The position numbers and the translations under genes were made by a program. From Candidatus Cryptobacteroides avicola (GTDB lineage: Bacteria; Bacteroidota; Bacteroidia; Bacteroidales; UBA932), in the NCBI GenBank assembly GCA_017695115.1, contig JADILV010000047.1:37131-101130 (forward strand): a stretch of 64,000 bases of DNA, written 5' to 3'. The notes below the pieces were generated by a model. That model worked only from the letters and a program-made list of their open reading frames with translations. It did not search any database and was not told the origin of the DNA. This document shows, piece by piece, positions 1 through 10,480 of the stretch (positions are counted from its first letter, which is position 1; each line of letters opens with the position of its first letter).

Positions 1-17
1 ATAATTTCTATATACGG

Positions 18-115
18 CGATACACCGGACTGATAATGTGAGGAAACGTTGCGCCCGCACAGGGAGGGCCCCACGAAGTGGGAGGGTTTCCGGAACATAT
101 CAGTCCGGTGTATCG
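18..115. repeat. Long inverted-repeat element with structured interior, downstream of clpB
   Basis: CGATACACCGGACTGATA (18-35) and its exact reverse complement TATCAGTCCGGTGTATCG (98-115); interior holds GGAAAC/GTTTCC and CCCAC-GAA-GTGGG stems. Confidence 0.75.
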
Positions 116-129
116 TATTTAAATAGGGA

Positions 130-2322
130 TTATTTCTCCTGGCCGATCACTATCTGTCCGTCTTTGACATCCACACGGATGACAGAATCCCTTTTGACCT
201 GTCCGTCAAGGATAGCCTTCGCTAGCATATTCACAAGTTCACGCTGCATCAGCCTCTTTATAGGACGTGCGCCGTATGCAGGCTCGTAGCCCTTGGTGCT
301 CATATAGTCTTCGAACTCTTTCGTGAATGTAACGGTCACGCCGTTCTCGGAAAGCTTCTTCTTCAGCCCGTCCATCTGCAGACGGAGAATCTCACGGATA
401 TCCTTCTGTGACAGAGGCTCGAACATTATGATTTCGTCTATCCTGTTCAGGAACTCTGGCCGGACAGTCTTCTTCAGGATGTCCAGAACATCTTTCCTGC
501 ACTCGTCCATAAGCTCGGCCCTCTTTGCAAGAGCGGCCTTCTCCGCTGACGGGTCAGCGTCATGCAGGCCTACGACCGGAAGCCTTTCCATATAGCTCTG
601 GATGACTTCCGCCCCGACGTTGGAGGTCATGATAAGTATGGTGTTCTTGAAGTCCACCGTACGTCCCTTGTTGTCCGTAAGACGTCCGTCATCGAGCACC
701 TGCAGCAGGATGTTGAACACATCCGGATGCGCCTTTTCTATTTCATCCAGAAGGATGACAGAATAAGGTTTCCGCCTTACAGCCTCGGTAAGCTGTCCGC
801 CCTCGTCATAGCCGACATATCCCGGAGGCGCACCGACCAGCCTGCTCACGGAATGACGCTCCTGGTACTCGCTCATATCGATACGGGTCATCATATTCTC
901 GTCGTTGAACAGGAACTCCGCAAGCGCCTTGGCAAGCTCTGTCTTTCCCACACCGGTAGTACCCATGAACAGGAAAGACCCGATAGGCCGCTTCTCGTTC
1001 TGGAGGCCGGCACGGCTTCTGCGCACTGCATCCGAAACAGCCGCTATCGCCTGGTCCTGGCCGACTACCCTCTTGTGGAGTTCGGACTCCATCCTCAGAA
1101 GCTTCTCCCTCTCGCTTTCAAGCATCCTCTTTACCGGAATGCCGGTCCACTTGGCTACGACTTCCGCTATGTCCTCCGGCGTTACGGATTCGGTGATGAT
1201 AGGATCCTTTATTGCCGCCTGTCTTGAAGTAAGTTCTTCTATCTTCTTCTTGGCATCGGCCATCTTGCCGTAACGGATTTCCGCCACCTTGCCGTAATCT
1301 CCGGCCCGCTCCGCATTCTGCGCCTGTATCTTATAGTCCTCGATCTGCTGACGCGCCTGCTGAAGCCCGGACAGGATATTCTTCTCCTCATCCCATTTTT
1401 TCATCAGGACCTCACGCTGCGCATTGAGGTCTTTCAGGTCATCGTTGATCTTGTCCAGTTTCATGGACACTCCTTCACGCTTGATCGCAGCCTTCTCTAT
1501 CTCCAGCTGCCTTATCCTGCTGTTCAGGTCATCTATAGGCTCTGGAACGGAGTTCATCTCCAGCCGCAGCTTGGATGCGGCCTCGTCCACCAGATCGATT
1601 GCCTTGTCCGGCAGGAACCTGTTGGTGATGTACCTGTGGGAAAGCTCCACGGCCGCAATCAACGCATCATCCTCTATCTTTACCTTATGATGGTTCTCAT
1701 ATCTTTCCTTAAGACCCCTTAGGATGGATATGGACTCCGCCGGAGTCGGTTCGTCCACCATCACCATCTGGAACCTTCGCTCCAGGGCCTTGTCCGTCTC
1801 GAAATACTTCTGATACTCGTCCAGGGTAGTGGAACCTATAGTCCTCAGCTCACCCCTTGCAAGAGCCGGTTTCAGGATATTGGACGCATCCATCGCCCCC
1901 GACGTACGTCCGGCACCTACCAGAGTATGTATCTCGTCTATGAACAGTATGATCTCACCGTCGCTGTCCACCACTTCCTTCACTACCCCCTTAAGCCTTT
2001 CCTCGAACTCTCCCTGATACTTGGCACCCGCTATAAGCGCACCCAGATCAAGCGAATAGATCTTCTTTGACTTAAGGTTTTCCGGCACCTGCCCGTCGAC
2101 TATCTTCTGGGCTATGCCTTCCGATATCGCGGTCTTGCCCACACCCGGCTCACCTACCAGGATAGGGTTGTTCTTGGTTCTACGGCTCAGGATCTGGAGC
2201 ACCCTACGGATTTCCTCGTCCCTGCCGATAACAGGATCCAGCTTGCCCTGTGCCGCCTTTTCATTAAGGTTCACAGCGAACTTGCCGAGATTCTCGAATT
2301 TGTTGTTATTGCTGTTTTCCAT
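130..2322 (-). CDS. clpB: ClpB-type AAA+ disaggregase lacking the N-terminal Clp_N domain
   Basis: Two Walker A motifs ([16 protein letters not shown]), coiled-coil middle domain, C-terminal ClpB signature; ORF starts just before NBD1. Confidence 0.9.
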   Translation of the reverse strand: MENSNNNKFENLGKFAVNLNEKAAQGKLDPVIGRDEEIRRVLQILSRRTKNNPILVGEPGVGKTAISEGIAQKIVDGQVPENLKSKKIYSLDLGALIAGAKYQGEFEERLKGVVKEVVDSDGEIILFIDEIHTLVGAGRTSGAMDASNILKPALARGELRTIGSTTLDEYQKYFETDKALERRFQMVMVDEPTPAESISILRGLKERYENHHKVKIEDDALIAAVELSHRYITNRFLPDKAIDLVDEAASKLRLEMNSVPEPIDDLNSRIRQLEIEKAAIKREGVSMKLDKINDDLKDLNAQREVLMKKWDEEKNILSGLQQARQQIEDYKIQAQNAERAGDYGKVAEIRYGKMADAKKKIEELTSRQAAIKDPIITESVTPEDIAEVVAKWTGIPVKRMLESEREKLLRMESELHKRVVGQDQAIAAVSDAVRRSRAGLQNEKRPIGSFLFMGTTGVGKTELAKALAEFLFNDENMMTRIDMSEYQERHSVSRLVGAPPGYVGYDEGGQLTEAVRRKPYSVILLDEIEKAHPDVFNILLQVLDDGRLTDNKGRTVDFKNTILIMTSNVGAEVIQSYMERLPVVGLHDADPSAEKAALAKRAELMDECRKDVLDILKKTVRPEFLNRIDEIIMFEPLSQKDIREILRLQMDGLKKKLSENGVTVTFTKEFEDYMSTKGYEPAYGARPIKRLMQRELVNMLAKAILDGQVKRDSVIRVDVKDGQIVIGQEK

Positions 2323-2455
2323 ATATTTTTTTCTCCTTTTTTACCTGTGTTCTTTTGTTTCCTAAAATGACAGCCATGTATACAATCATAGCCGTCTGCA
2401 CTTGTTTGAAGTACAAACGGCTAACGGTCAAATTATATTCCAACGGTCCTTAATG

Positions 2456-2468
2456 TGACATTTTGTCA
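2456..2468. promoter_or_regulatory. Palindrome TGACA-TTT-TGTCA upstream of clpB
   Basis: Perfect 5-bp arms with 3-nt spacer in the clpB upstream region. Confidence 0.3.
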
Positions 2469-2529
2469 GTCCGGAACCGTAAGCGGAATAATATATATCC
2501 TTTTAATGCCTTGTCAGTCAGACTGTTGT

Positions 2530-2901
2530 TTATTCAGCAGGAGCTGCTTCCGTGGCAGGAGCCTCCTGTGAAGGAGCTGACTGCTGGATCGGAGCCGACG
2601 GGAACTCAGGTACCTGGTCCGTAGCTGCATTCTCTACCTTGTCGGTAATATCGATCTCGTTCTTGCCTGATCCTGTAGCGGTAAATGTCGTAGCTATCGA
2701 GAATACGAAAATGAATGCTACCAGACCCCATGTGATTTTCTCGAGAATATCGGCTGTCTTGCGGACGCCGAAAGTCTGGTTTCCGGCAACGAAGTTACTT
2801 GCCAGTCCGCCACCCTTGCTGTTCTGGAGAAGGACAACGATAGTCACCAGAACGCTGGCGATGATGACGAGCACTGTAAGAATAGTGAAAAGTACATTCA
2901 T
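2530..2901 (-). CDS. secG: Preprotein translocase subunit SecG
   Basis: N-terminal TM, VVLLQNSKGGGLASNF motif, second TM, Bacteroidetes-type Ala/Pro/Gln-rich tail. Confidence 0.9.
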   Translation of the reverse strand: MNVLFTILTVLVIIASVLVTIVVLLQNSKGGGLASNFVAGNQTFGVRKTADILEKITWGLVAFIFVFSIATTFTATGSGKNEIDITDKVENAATDQVPEFPSAPIQQSAPSQEAPATEAAPAE

Positions 2902-2914
2902 ACGTCAATATCTT

Positions 2915-3529
2915 TTAGTCTTCCGTTTTTAATTTTTCAATAAGGGCTGCAAAGTAAGTATTTTTTTCTGGATATGCCAAAATTAGTTTTTCATAAATAT
3001 GAATAGCCTGTGCATAGTAGCCCTGCTCGGCATAGATTCCGGCGAGGGTTTCGGTACAGAAATCCATATCCTCCCTGCCGGGAAGATCTCCCGCCGGGTC
3101 CGGCAGCCTGCTCTGGAAAACGGATCTGCTGAACAGCCGGTCCCCTTCTTTCCTTACGCTGTCGTATTCCTGGGGCGAGAAATAGTCTCCCCCGGCCACA
3201 CGCACCCGTTCAGGCCCTTTCTCAGGAATGGCCGCTTCGGATTCCGGCCTGTTTTCCTGCCGTTCCGAGATATAATGCCTGATAACCTGGGAAATGTCCT
3301 TGTCCGTACAGTCCTCTTTCATTGACGAAAGCAGCATGCCGGAGATTACCCTGACATCCGGAAGATACATGGCGGCATCGGCGAACTGCTCTTTGCCCCA
3401 ACTGTCCCCGCCGAGATCCGCCATCCGCCTGCACAGTTCCTTTCTGGCGGAACCGAACCACGGATAAAGGTTTATTACCCCGGCAAGCTCGTCCAATGTG
3501 AGTTTCTTCAGATCAATATGACGTTCCAT
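2915..3529 (-). CDS. Hypothetical protein with TPR-like C-terminus
   Basis: ORF between secG and lptE; C-terminal GIYAEQGYYAQAIHIYEKLILAYPEKNTYFAALIEKL is TPR-like. Confidence 0.65.
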   Translation of the reverse strand: MERHIDLKKLTLDELAGVINLYPWFGSARKELCRRMADLGGDSWGKEQFADAAMYLPDVRVISGMLLSSMKEDCTDKDISQVIRHYISERQENRPESEAAIPEKGPERVRVAGGDYFSPQEYDSVRKEGDRLFSRSVFQSRLPDPAGDLPGREDMDFCTETLAGIYAEQGYYAQAIHIYEKLILAYPEKNTYFAALIEKLKTED

Positions 3530-3535
3530 AACAGT

Positions 3536-4051
3536 CTACCAGTTGGCTACAGTCGCATTGAATATATCTTCTACCAGCTTGTCTATAATCTCTTCGCACA
3601 GGGTGGATTCCACAGAGTCAAGAAGCTGCGTGGCATCGAAATCGGCGTATGCCGAAAATGATTTCCCTTCGTCGAAGTCTTCATCGGGATATTTGTTGTT
3701 TGTGAAATATATCTTCACCGTCACCGTAAGCCTGTTCTGCGCAGCCGTTTCATTGGCCGTAATGGCCATGGCCTTGACATCGTATCCCGTTATTTCTCCG
3801 GCTATCACCAGATCTCCGTCCATATCCACCTGCTCCAGCCTGGTGAACCGCCTGAACTGGTCCGTCAGGGCCTCTGTCAGATCGTTGCTCAGGGACGGAT
3901 TCACACGCAGTGCCTTGTACTGCATATATTCTATGGTAAATGTCTTGATGTCAGCCTGTATCGAGGTCCCGGAAAACGAGTAGATTCCGCAGGACTGGCA
4001 TGCCACGGCACAGATCAGCGGGAGCACTATTCTTGCTATTCTCTTCAACAT
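3536..4051 (-). CDS. lptE: LptE family LPS-assembly lipoprotein
   Basis: Signal/lipobox (CAVACQSCGIYSFSGTS), about 170 aa, LptE-like C-terminus, position in secG-lptE-sigma54 regulator cluster. Confidence 0.8.
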   Translation of the reverse strand: MLKRIARIVLPLICAVACQSCGIYSFSGTSIQADIKTFTIEYMQYKALRVNPSLSNDLTEALTDQFRRFTRLEQVDMDGDLVIAGEITGYDVKAMAITANETAAQNRLTVTVKIYFTNNKYPDEDFDEGKSFSAYADFDATQLLDSVESTLCEEIIDKLVEDIFNATVANW

Positions 4052-4057
4052 ATTACG

Positions 4058-5386
4058 TTATTGGTTTTCTTCCATCGATTTGAGTTTCCTGTATAGGGTG
4101 CGCTCGGATATCCCCAGCTCAGCGGCCGCAAGTTTCCTGTTTCCACGGTACTTTTCAAGAGCCTTCCGGATAAGGCCGGTCCCGGCTTTCTGGAGGGAAA
4201 GGTCATTCCCGTCCTGCTCGTCCGGTACGGCCCTGGAAAATTCCGTATCCCTGAAAGGAGTCTCCCGGCGTTCCCCGGCAGCGCTCCGGTCCGGACTTCT
4301 GATTTCGAACGGTTCCTGCCAGTCGGACTGGTCCTCGACGGCATTGTCCTGCGGCATGACATGACCCTGCGGCTGCAGATGTTCCAGCGACGTATCCTGC
4401 GGCAGGGCCTTCACCTGCGCCGTCATGCCGGCCCCCGCCACTGCCTCTTTCAGATAGTCCACTTCCTGCCTCAGCTGGTAGATCATCCTTATTATAGCCT
4501 CTTTTTCGCCCGGGGATATGCCGTCTTCATTCAGGGTCGATTTCACCGGAAGCATGTTCGGGGCATCTTTCGGAATATACCGGGACAGGGTTTCGGCACC
4601 TACTTCGCATTTGCCGGAGACAGGGGTCATCCTCCCGGATTCAAGGGCGGTGACCGTCTCGGCCACGTTCTTGAGCTGGCGGATATTGCCCGGCCACCTG
4701 TAGCTTTTGAGAAGAGCTACGGCTTCCGGAGTGAGAGATACCTTGTTCATGCCGTATTTTTCGGAAAAATCGGAAGTGAATTTCCTGAAAAGCAGATATA
4801 TGTCATCTTGTCTCTCCCTGAGGGCAGGCATGAGTACGGACACCGCGTTCAGCCTGTAGTACAGATCTTCCCTGAACTTCCCCCTGGACACCGCATGCAT
4901 GAGATTCACATTCGTTGCGGCCACGACCCTGACATCGGTCTTGAGGACCTTGGACGAACCGACCCTGATGAACTCCCCGGACTGCAGCACTCTCAGCAGC
5001 TTGGCCTGGGAAGCCATCGGCAGCTCCCCTATCTCGTCCAGGAACAGTGTGCCGCCGTCCGCCTCCTCGAAATATCCTTTCCTCATCTCGTTAGCCCCGG
5101 TAAAAGACCCTTTTTCATGGCCGAAAAGTTCGGAATCGATGGTTCCTTCGGGAATCGCCCCGCAATTGACGGCAAAGTATTTCCCCGTCCTGCGGCGGCT
5201 GTACTGGTGTATGATTTTCGGGATATTCTCCTTGCCCACGCCGCTTTCCCCGCTGATAAGGACGGTAAGATCCGTAGGTGCCACGGCCACAGCTATTTCC
5301 AGCGCCCGGTTGAGGGCCGGATCGCTTCCTATTATATCATATTTGTTCTTTAAACTTTGTAATTCCTGGGCTGTCATAATGGACAA
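4058..5386 (-). CDS. Sigma-54 interaction domain transcriptional activator, Fis-type HTH
   Basis: GESGVGKE Walker A, EKGSFTGA (GAFTGA variant), GTLFLDEIGELP, C-terminal KLAAAELGISERTLYRKLK HTH; no N-terminal sensory domain. Confidence 0.9.
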   Translation of the reverse strand: MSIMTAQELQSLKNKYDIIGSDPALNRALEIAVAVAPTDLTVLISGESGVGKENIPKIIHQYSRRRTGKYFAVNCGAIPEGTIDSELFGHEKGSFTGANEMRKGYFEEADGGTLFLDEIGELPMASQAKLLRVLQSGEFIRVGSSKVLKTDVRVVAATNVNLMHAVSRGKFREDLYYRLNAVSVLMPALRERQDDIYLLFRKFTSDFSEKYGMNKVSLTPEAVALLKSYRWPGNIRQLKNVAETVTALESGRMTPVSGKCEVGAETLSRYIPKDAPNMLPVKSTLNEDGISPGEKEAIIRMIYQLRQEVDYLKEAVAGAGMTAQVKALPQDTSLEHLQPQGHVMPQDNAVEDQSDWQEPFEIRSPDRSAAGERRETPFRDTEFSRAVPDEQDGNDLSLQKAGTGLIRKALEKYRGNRKLAAAELGISERTLYRKLKSMEENQ

Positions 5387-5443
5387 AGGTAAGAAAAGGT
5401 GTCAAAATATGAATCATATTAGCTGAAAAATTAAAATAATGAC

Positions 5444-5451
5444 TATATTTG
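5444..5451 (+). promoter_or_regulatory. Bacteroidetes -7 element TATATTTG
   Basis: TAnnTTTG match about 67 nt upstream of the 5518 start codon. Confidence 0.5.
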
Positions 5452-5517
5452 TGCTGATTATGCCTTTATGGCTAAAAGCAAAAAAAGTATAAGTAAACCA
5501 ATTAATTTAATACAGCA

Positions 5518-7161
5518 ATGAAAAAAAGTTTCAAATCTTTATCAGCTGCTATCCTCGGACTCGCTGCAGTAGCCTGCAGTTCTCCAGAGAAAATGGCTGA
5601 AATGGCAGAGAATGTATCAGTGCAGTGCGATCCTGCTGTCCTCGAAGTTGTGGCAGGAAAGATCAACGCCACTGTCACAGTGACTTATCCTGCAGACTAT
5701 TTCCATCCTAAAGCTATTCTCGAAGTGACTCCTGTTCTCGTTTACGAAGGAGGAGAGGCCAAGATGGAACCGTTCGTTTACCAGGGAGAAAAAGTTGTTG
5801 ACAACTATAAAGTAGTTCCTTCCGATGGCTCTACAGTAACAGAGAAAGTAAGTTTCGACTACGTTCCGGGAATGGAGAAAAGCTACCTCGAACTCCGCAG
5901 CGTAGTAAAATACAAGAACAAATCGGCCGAATTCCCTACAAGGAAAGTCGCTGACGGTGCGAACACCACCTATATGCTGGTCGACAAGTCAGGCTCTCTT
6001 GACTACAAGGCTGACAACTATCAGGAAATCATCAAGCAGACTGCCGAAGGACAGATCCTTTACACCATCAACAGTTCAGTTGTACGCAACAGCCAGCTCA
6101 AATCAGACTCTATCAAAGATTTCCAGGCTGCTCTTGATGAAATCAAAGCCAACGAGCGCAAGGAAATCGTAAGCACCGACATCGTCGCTTACGCTTCACC
6201 TGACGGAGGAGAAAAACTCAACACCAAGCTTTCAGGCAAACGTTCCGAGACTGCTGAAAAGGCATTCGGCAAAGTTACCAAAGGCCATGAAGTAGAGGCT
6301 CCTGTAAATGTCAAGAGCATCGGACAGGACTGGGAAGGCTTCAAAGAGCTCGTAGCACAGTCAGACCTCGAGGACAAAGACCTCATCATCCGCGTACTTT
6401 CAATGTACAGCGACCCTGCAGTCCGTGAAAAGGAAATCAAGAACATGTCTGCAGTGTACAAGACTCTTGCAAAAGAGATCCTTCCTGAGCTCCGCCGCGC
6501 AAGATTCATCGCCAATGTAGAGTTCACCAACTACAGCAACGAGGAACTTCTTGACCTGATCGAGGAGAACATCGATGTTCTCGATGAAGAGGCTCTGCTC
6601 CGTGCAGCTTCCGTAGCAAAGAACAACGACACCAAGATCGCTGTCTACAAGAAAGCTGTCGAGAAATACAGCAGCGCACGCGCCCAGTACAACCTTGCAG
6701 TGGCTTACCTCTATTCAGACAAGCTTGCTGACGCCAAGGCAGCTCTCGCAAAGGTTTCAGAGAAAGATGCTGACTACCAGAACGCTATGGGTGTCGTAGC
6801 TCTCCGTGAAGGCAACTATGCAGAGGCTGCAAAATGCTTCAACGCTTCCGGCAACGAGTCTGCAAAAGAGAACCTCGCGGTTCTTGACATCCTCAACGGA
6901 AAATACACTGATGCTGCTGCGAAACTTGCAAATTCAGACTGCTGCGGAAACAAGGCTCTTGCCTACATCCTTACAGGCCAGCTTGACAAGGCTTCAGCAG
7001 CTATCAAATGCGCTTGCCCTACTTCTTCATACCTGAAGGCAGTCATCGCCGCCCGCCAGGGAAATGCCGATGCTGTAAAGGCCAACCTGGAGAAAGCAGG
7101 AAAAGATGCAAAACTTGCAGAAAGGGCAGCAAAGGACATTGAGTTCGCACAGTACAGGTAA
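5518..7161 (+). CDS. Tetratricopeptide-repeat lipoprotein
   Basis: Signal peptide with lipobox AVACSS; C-terminal TPR-like repeats (AQYNLAVAYLYSDKLADAKAAL). Confidence 0.7.
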   Translation: MKKSFKSLSAAILGLAAVACSSPEKMAEMAENVSVQCDPAVLEVVAGKINATVTVTYPADYFHPKAILEVTPVLVYEGGEAKMEPFVYQGEKVVDNYKVVPSDGSTVTEKVSFDYVPGMEKSYLELRSVVKYKNKSAEFPTRKVADGANTTYMLVDKSGSLDYKADNYQEIIKQTAEGQILYTINSSVVRNSQLKSDSIKDFQAALDEIKANERKEIVSTDIVAYASPDGGEKLNTKLSGKRSETAEKAFGKVTKGHEVEAPVNVKSIGQDWEGFKELVAQSDLEDKDLIIRVLSMYSDPAVREKEIKNMSAVYKTLAKEILPELRRARFIANVEFTNYSNEELLDLIEENIDVLDEEALLRAASVAKNNDTKIAVYKKAVEKYSSARAQYNLAVAYLYSDKLADAKAALAKVSEKDADYQNAMGVVALREGNYAEAAKCFNASGNESAKENLAVLDILNGKYTDAAAKLANSDCCGNKALAYILTGQLDKASAAIKCACPTSSYLKAVIAARQGNADAVKANLEKAGKDAKLAERAAKDIEFAQYR

Positions 7162-7183
7162 AAACTTCTACACAATGATTTCA

Positions 7184-7221
7184 AGAGGGTGGGCCAAAAG
7201 TCTGGCTCACCCTCTTTTTTT
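7184..7221 (+). terminator. Rho-independent terminator
   Basis: AGAGGGTGGGCCA...TGGCTCACCCTCT followed by T-run. Confidence 0.85.
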
Positions 7222-7370
7222 AATTTTCTGAAAACCATCCATTGACATTTATTTTAATGTTCCCGAATACAGTTCCCCTGGCATTTTTTATGCAGGATAA
7301 TGAAATTTGCGTATATTTGGCCTCCAACTATTTATATTGTTGGCCTTTTGGGTTGAGACGATAAGATTTT

Positions 7371-7760
7371 ATGGATCAGAAAAAAGCAAAAATCACCTAT
7401 ATAATAAGCACGGCAATCTATGCCGCGCTGTTCCTGTTCGGACTCGGCATGACATATTATTCACAGTTTATTGATACGGACAGGTTCACGCTGGCCGGGC
7501 AGACACTGTATTGGATAGTGATGATGACAGGGCCGCTCGGAATCGCCTATAACCTGAAAGCGATGCTGGGCCAGACGCCTCTCACGCGCAGGATTGCCCT
7601 CGGAGTCCAGATATTCGTCATCGTGTGCTGCGCATTCTGGCTGACGGACATGTACTTCCTTATTGACGGCAAGCCGGACGTTTTTTCACAGGCAGCGACA
7701 TGGCTCTTCACGGTAGCAGCCGTAAACAGGCTTGTGGGCATATTGACCGGAAGAAAATAA
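7371..7760 (+). CDS. Hypothetical small membrane protein
   Basis: 129 aa with about 4 hydrophobic segments. Confidence 0.6.
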   Translation: MDQKKAKITYIISTAIYAALFLFGLGMTYYSQFIDTDRFTLAGQTLYWIVMMTGPLGIAYNLKAMLGQTPLTRRIALGVQIFVIVCCAFWLTDMYFLIDGKPDVFSQAATWLFTVAAVNRLVGILTGRK

Positions 7761-7817
7761 TTATCGTATTTTATATCAATCTTTTAAACATAAACACAAT
7801 CAGTATCATCAAGTAAA

Positions 7818-10457
7818 ATGACACCATTCTACAATCAATCCGTTGAAGAAGTCGCACAGGGTCTGGAAACCGACCCGTCCTCGGGGCTGAAGCCCGAAGA
7901 AATCCAGAAAAGAATCGAAAAATACGGGAAAAACTCCCTCGTCCAGAAAAAGAACAGGTCGTTCCTGGCCATGTTCATATCCCAGTTCAAGAGTTTCATG
8001 ATCATACTGCTCATCATCGCCGCAGTGATTTCCGGGGTGATGGGGGTCAAGACCGGCGAAGGTCTGCTGGACACATATATTATAATGGGAATACTGCTCC
8101 TGAATGCGTTCATCGGAGCCTATCAGGAAATGAAGGCACAGAAGTCGCTCGAATCCCTTAAGAAAATGGCCGCTCCTATGGCCAAAGTGATCAGAAACGG
8201 GGAACCGATGGTCGTCAATGTGGAAGACGTGGTTCCGGGTGATGTGGTAGAACTGGAAGTGGGAGATATCGTACCGGCAGACATAAGGATTACCGAGTCA
8301 TACAGCATGAGTGTTCAGGAGTCATCCATGACCGGTGAGTCCGTACCGGTGGAAAAATCACCGGAAACCCTTGAAAGCGAAGATATTCCGCTTGGTGACA
8401 GGATCAATATGGCGTTCTCAAGCGGAGTTGTGACTTTCGGGCACGGTAAAGGCATTGTCGTAGGGACGGGAATGAACACCGAAATAGGAAAGATAGCCGA
8501 CATGCTCGATAAGGATTCCGACACGCAGACCCCTATGCAGGTGCGTCTCGAGAAGCTCGGCAAAGTGATAGGTACGGCAGCAGTGCTTATATGCGTGGTT
8601 ATCTTCATCATAGGTATCCTGCACGATAGACCCGTCATAAGCATGCTGATGGTGGCGGTATCCCTGGCGGTAGGAGCTATTCCTGAGGGACTTCCGGCAA
8701 TTTCCACCATCATACTTTCCATGGGCGTACGACGTATGGTAAAGCACAACGCTATTATCCGCAAGCTGCCTTCAGTCGAGACTCTCGGCTGTACGACAGT
8801 CATCTGCTCTGACAAGACGGGCACCCTGACCAAGAACCAGATGACAGTAGTCGAAGAACATGCGGCAAGCGGCAAGCTTGACAGGCTAGTAACGATATCC
8901 GTCCTGTGCTGCGACGCCAAGGAGGTGAAGAACAGCGAAGGAGGCATCGCCCGCGTCGGCGACCCGACGGAAATCGCGCTCATCGACCTCGGGGCAAAGA
9001 ACGGGGTTATCAAGAGCGAACTGGACGCCGCCTGTCCTCGTGAGGGGGAAGTCGCATTCGACTCGTCCCGCAAAAGGATGTCCACCATCAACAGGATGCA
9101 GGACGGGACTCTCCAGATAAACACCAAAGGAGGTCTGGACGAGGTGCTTTCAGTATGTACGAAAATAGAAACGGCCGAAGGGGTGCGCCCTATTACGGCT
9201 GATGATATAGCCTCGCTCCAGGCTCTTAACCAGAAGATGGCTGATTCCGCCCTCAGGGTGCTGGCTATGGCCTACAGGCCGACAGACAAGGTATCATCGG
9301 AGATGGAGGAAGTCGAGAAAGACCTTATCTTCGTAGGTATCACAGGTATGATAGACCCTGAAAGAGAAGAGGTGATAGGCGCTATCCAGGAATGCCGCGA
9401 TGCCGGTATCAGGACTGTAATGATTACCGGAGACCACAAGGCTACAGCCCTCGCCATCGCTTCAAAGATAGGCATCTACCGCGATGGGGACAAAGCCATT
9501 ACAGGCACGGAACTGGACAAGCTGAGCGAAGAGGAGTTCGATGCCAATGTGGAGAAATACTCCGTCTACGCCCGTATCGCCCCTGAACAGAAGGTGAAAA
9601 TCGTGACCGCATGGCAGAAAAAAGGACAGATCGTGGCCATGACCGGAGACGGTGTGAACGATGCCCCTGCACTCAAACAGGCAGATATCGGAGTCTCCAT
9701 GGGCATAACCGGCACAGAGGTAGCAAAGGACGCATCTGACATGATTCTTTCGGATGACAACTTCGTCACGATAGTATCAGCTGTTTCCGAAGGTCGCCGG
9801 ATTTATGACAACATACTGAAGACCATACTCTTCCTCCTGTCCACCAATCTCGGAGAAGTGCTTCTCCTGTTCGTGACATCGATTCTTAACATGGGCATTC
9901 CGCTCCTTCCTATCCACATCCTGTGGATAAACCTGGTAAGCGAGACCTTCCCTGCCCTGGCGCTGAGCCTGGACCCTGCTGCCAGAGACATCATGAAGAA
10001 GAGTCCTCGCGGGGCAGGCAAGCAGTTCATGGACAAGGGCATGATATGGAGAATCAGTTACCAGGGTGTCATGATGGGTGCGATTACTCTCGCTGCATTC
10101 CTCATAGGCAAAAAAATGGGTGCGGAACTGTTCGTCGGAGATGCTGCCGCAGCTGAAGCCCTCGGTCAGACCATGGCGTTCGCTTCGCTCATCGCGGCCA
10201 AACTCGTACATGCAGGCAACCTGCACTCGAACACCGAGTCCCGCTTCAAGTTCAACCCTCTGCAGAACAAGCCTCTGATTTTCGCGTTGTTCATGTCGCT
10301 GGCGTTCTCCGCTGCAGTTCTTCTCATCCCTGCGTTCGCAAAAGCTTTCGGTTTCGCTCACCTGGGCTGCGGACAGTGGCTGACGATTCTCGGGCTTGCC
10401 CTCGTGCCACTGGTAGTAGTGGAAATCTTCAAGGCATTCAAATGGAACGGGAAATGA
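7818..10457 (+). CDS. Calcium-type cation-translocating P-type ATPase
   Basis: CSDKTGTLTKNQM, TGES, MTGDGVNDAPALKQADIG motifs; PEGLP in M4. Confidence 0.92.
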   Translation: MTPFYNQSVEEVAQGLETDPSSGLKPEEIQKRIEKYGKNSLVQKKNRSFLAMFISQFKSFMIILLIIAAVISGVMGVKTGEGLLDTYIIMGILLLNAFIGAYQEMKAQKSLESLKKMAAPMAKVIRNGEPMVVNVEDVVPGDVVELEVGDIVPADIRITESYSMSVQESSMTGESVPVEKSPETLESEDIPLGDRINMAFSSGVVTFGHGKGIVVGTGMNTEIGKIADMLDKDSDTQTPMQVRLEKLGKVIGTAAVLICVVIFIIGILHDRPVISMLMVAVSLAVGAIPEGLPAISTIILSMGVRRMVKHNAIIRKLPSVETLGCTTVICSDKTGTLTKNQMTVVEEHAASGKLDRLVTISVLCCDAKEVKNSEGGIARVGDPTEIALIDLGAKNGVIKSELDAACPREGEVAFDSSRKRMSTINRMQDGTLQINTKGGLDEVLSVCTKIETAEGVRPITADDIASLQALNQKMADSALRVLAMAYRPTDKVSSEMEEVEKDLIFVGITGMIDPEREEVIGAIQECRDAGIRTVMITGDHKATALAIASKIGIYRDGDKAITGTELDKLSEEEFDANVEKYSVYARIAPEQKVKIVTAWQKKGQIVAMTGDGVNDAPALKQADIGVSMGITGTEVAKDASDMILSDDNFVTIVSAVSEGRRIYDNILKTILFLLSTNLGEVLLLFVTSILNMGIPLLPIHILWINLVSETFPALALSLDPAARDIMKKSPRGAGKQFMDKGMIWRISYQGVMMGAITLAAFLIGKKMGAELFVGDAAAAEALGQTMAFASLIAAKLVHAGNLHSNTESRFKFNPLQNKPLIFALFMSLAFSAAVLLIPAFAKAFGFAHLGCGQWLTILGLALVPLVVVEIFKAFKWNGK

Positions 10458-10480
10458 CAACCAGATGACCGGCAGTGACT

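Noticed and set aside
18-115. RNase P or tmRNA fragment
   Set aside because: GAGGAAAC and GGGAGGG look superficially like RNase P elements, but the element is about 98 nt with a closed outer stem and lacks the other conserved regions.
562-1227. 221-aa plus-strand ORF and similar ORFs opposite clpB
   Set aside because: Antisense to a well-supported clpB coding region; no recognisable motifs.
4361-5353. 330-aa plus-strand ORF opposite the sigma-54 activator
   Set aside because: Long shadow ORF caused by codon bias; His/Arg-rich, no domain; the opposite strand encodes clear AAA+ motifs.
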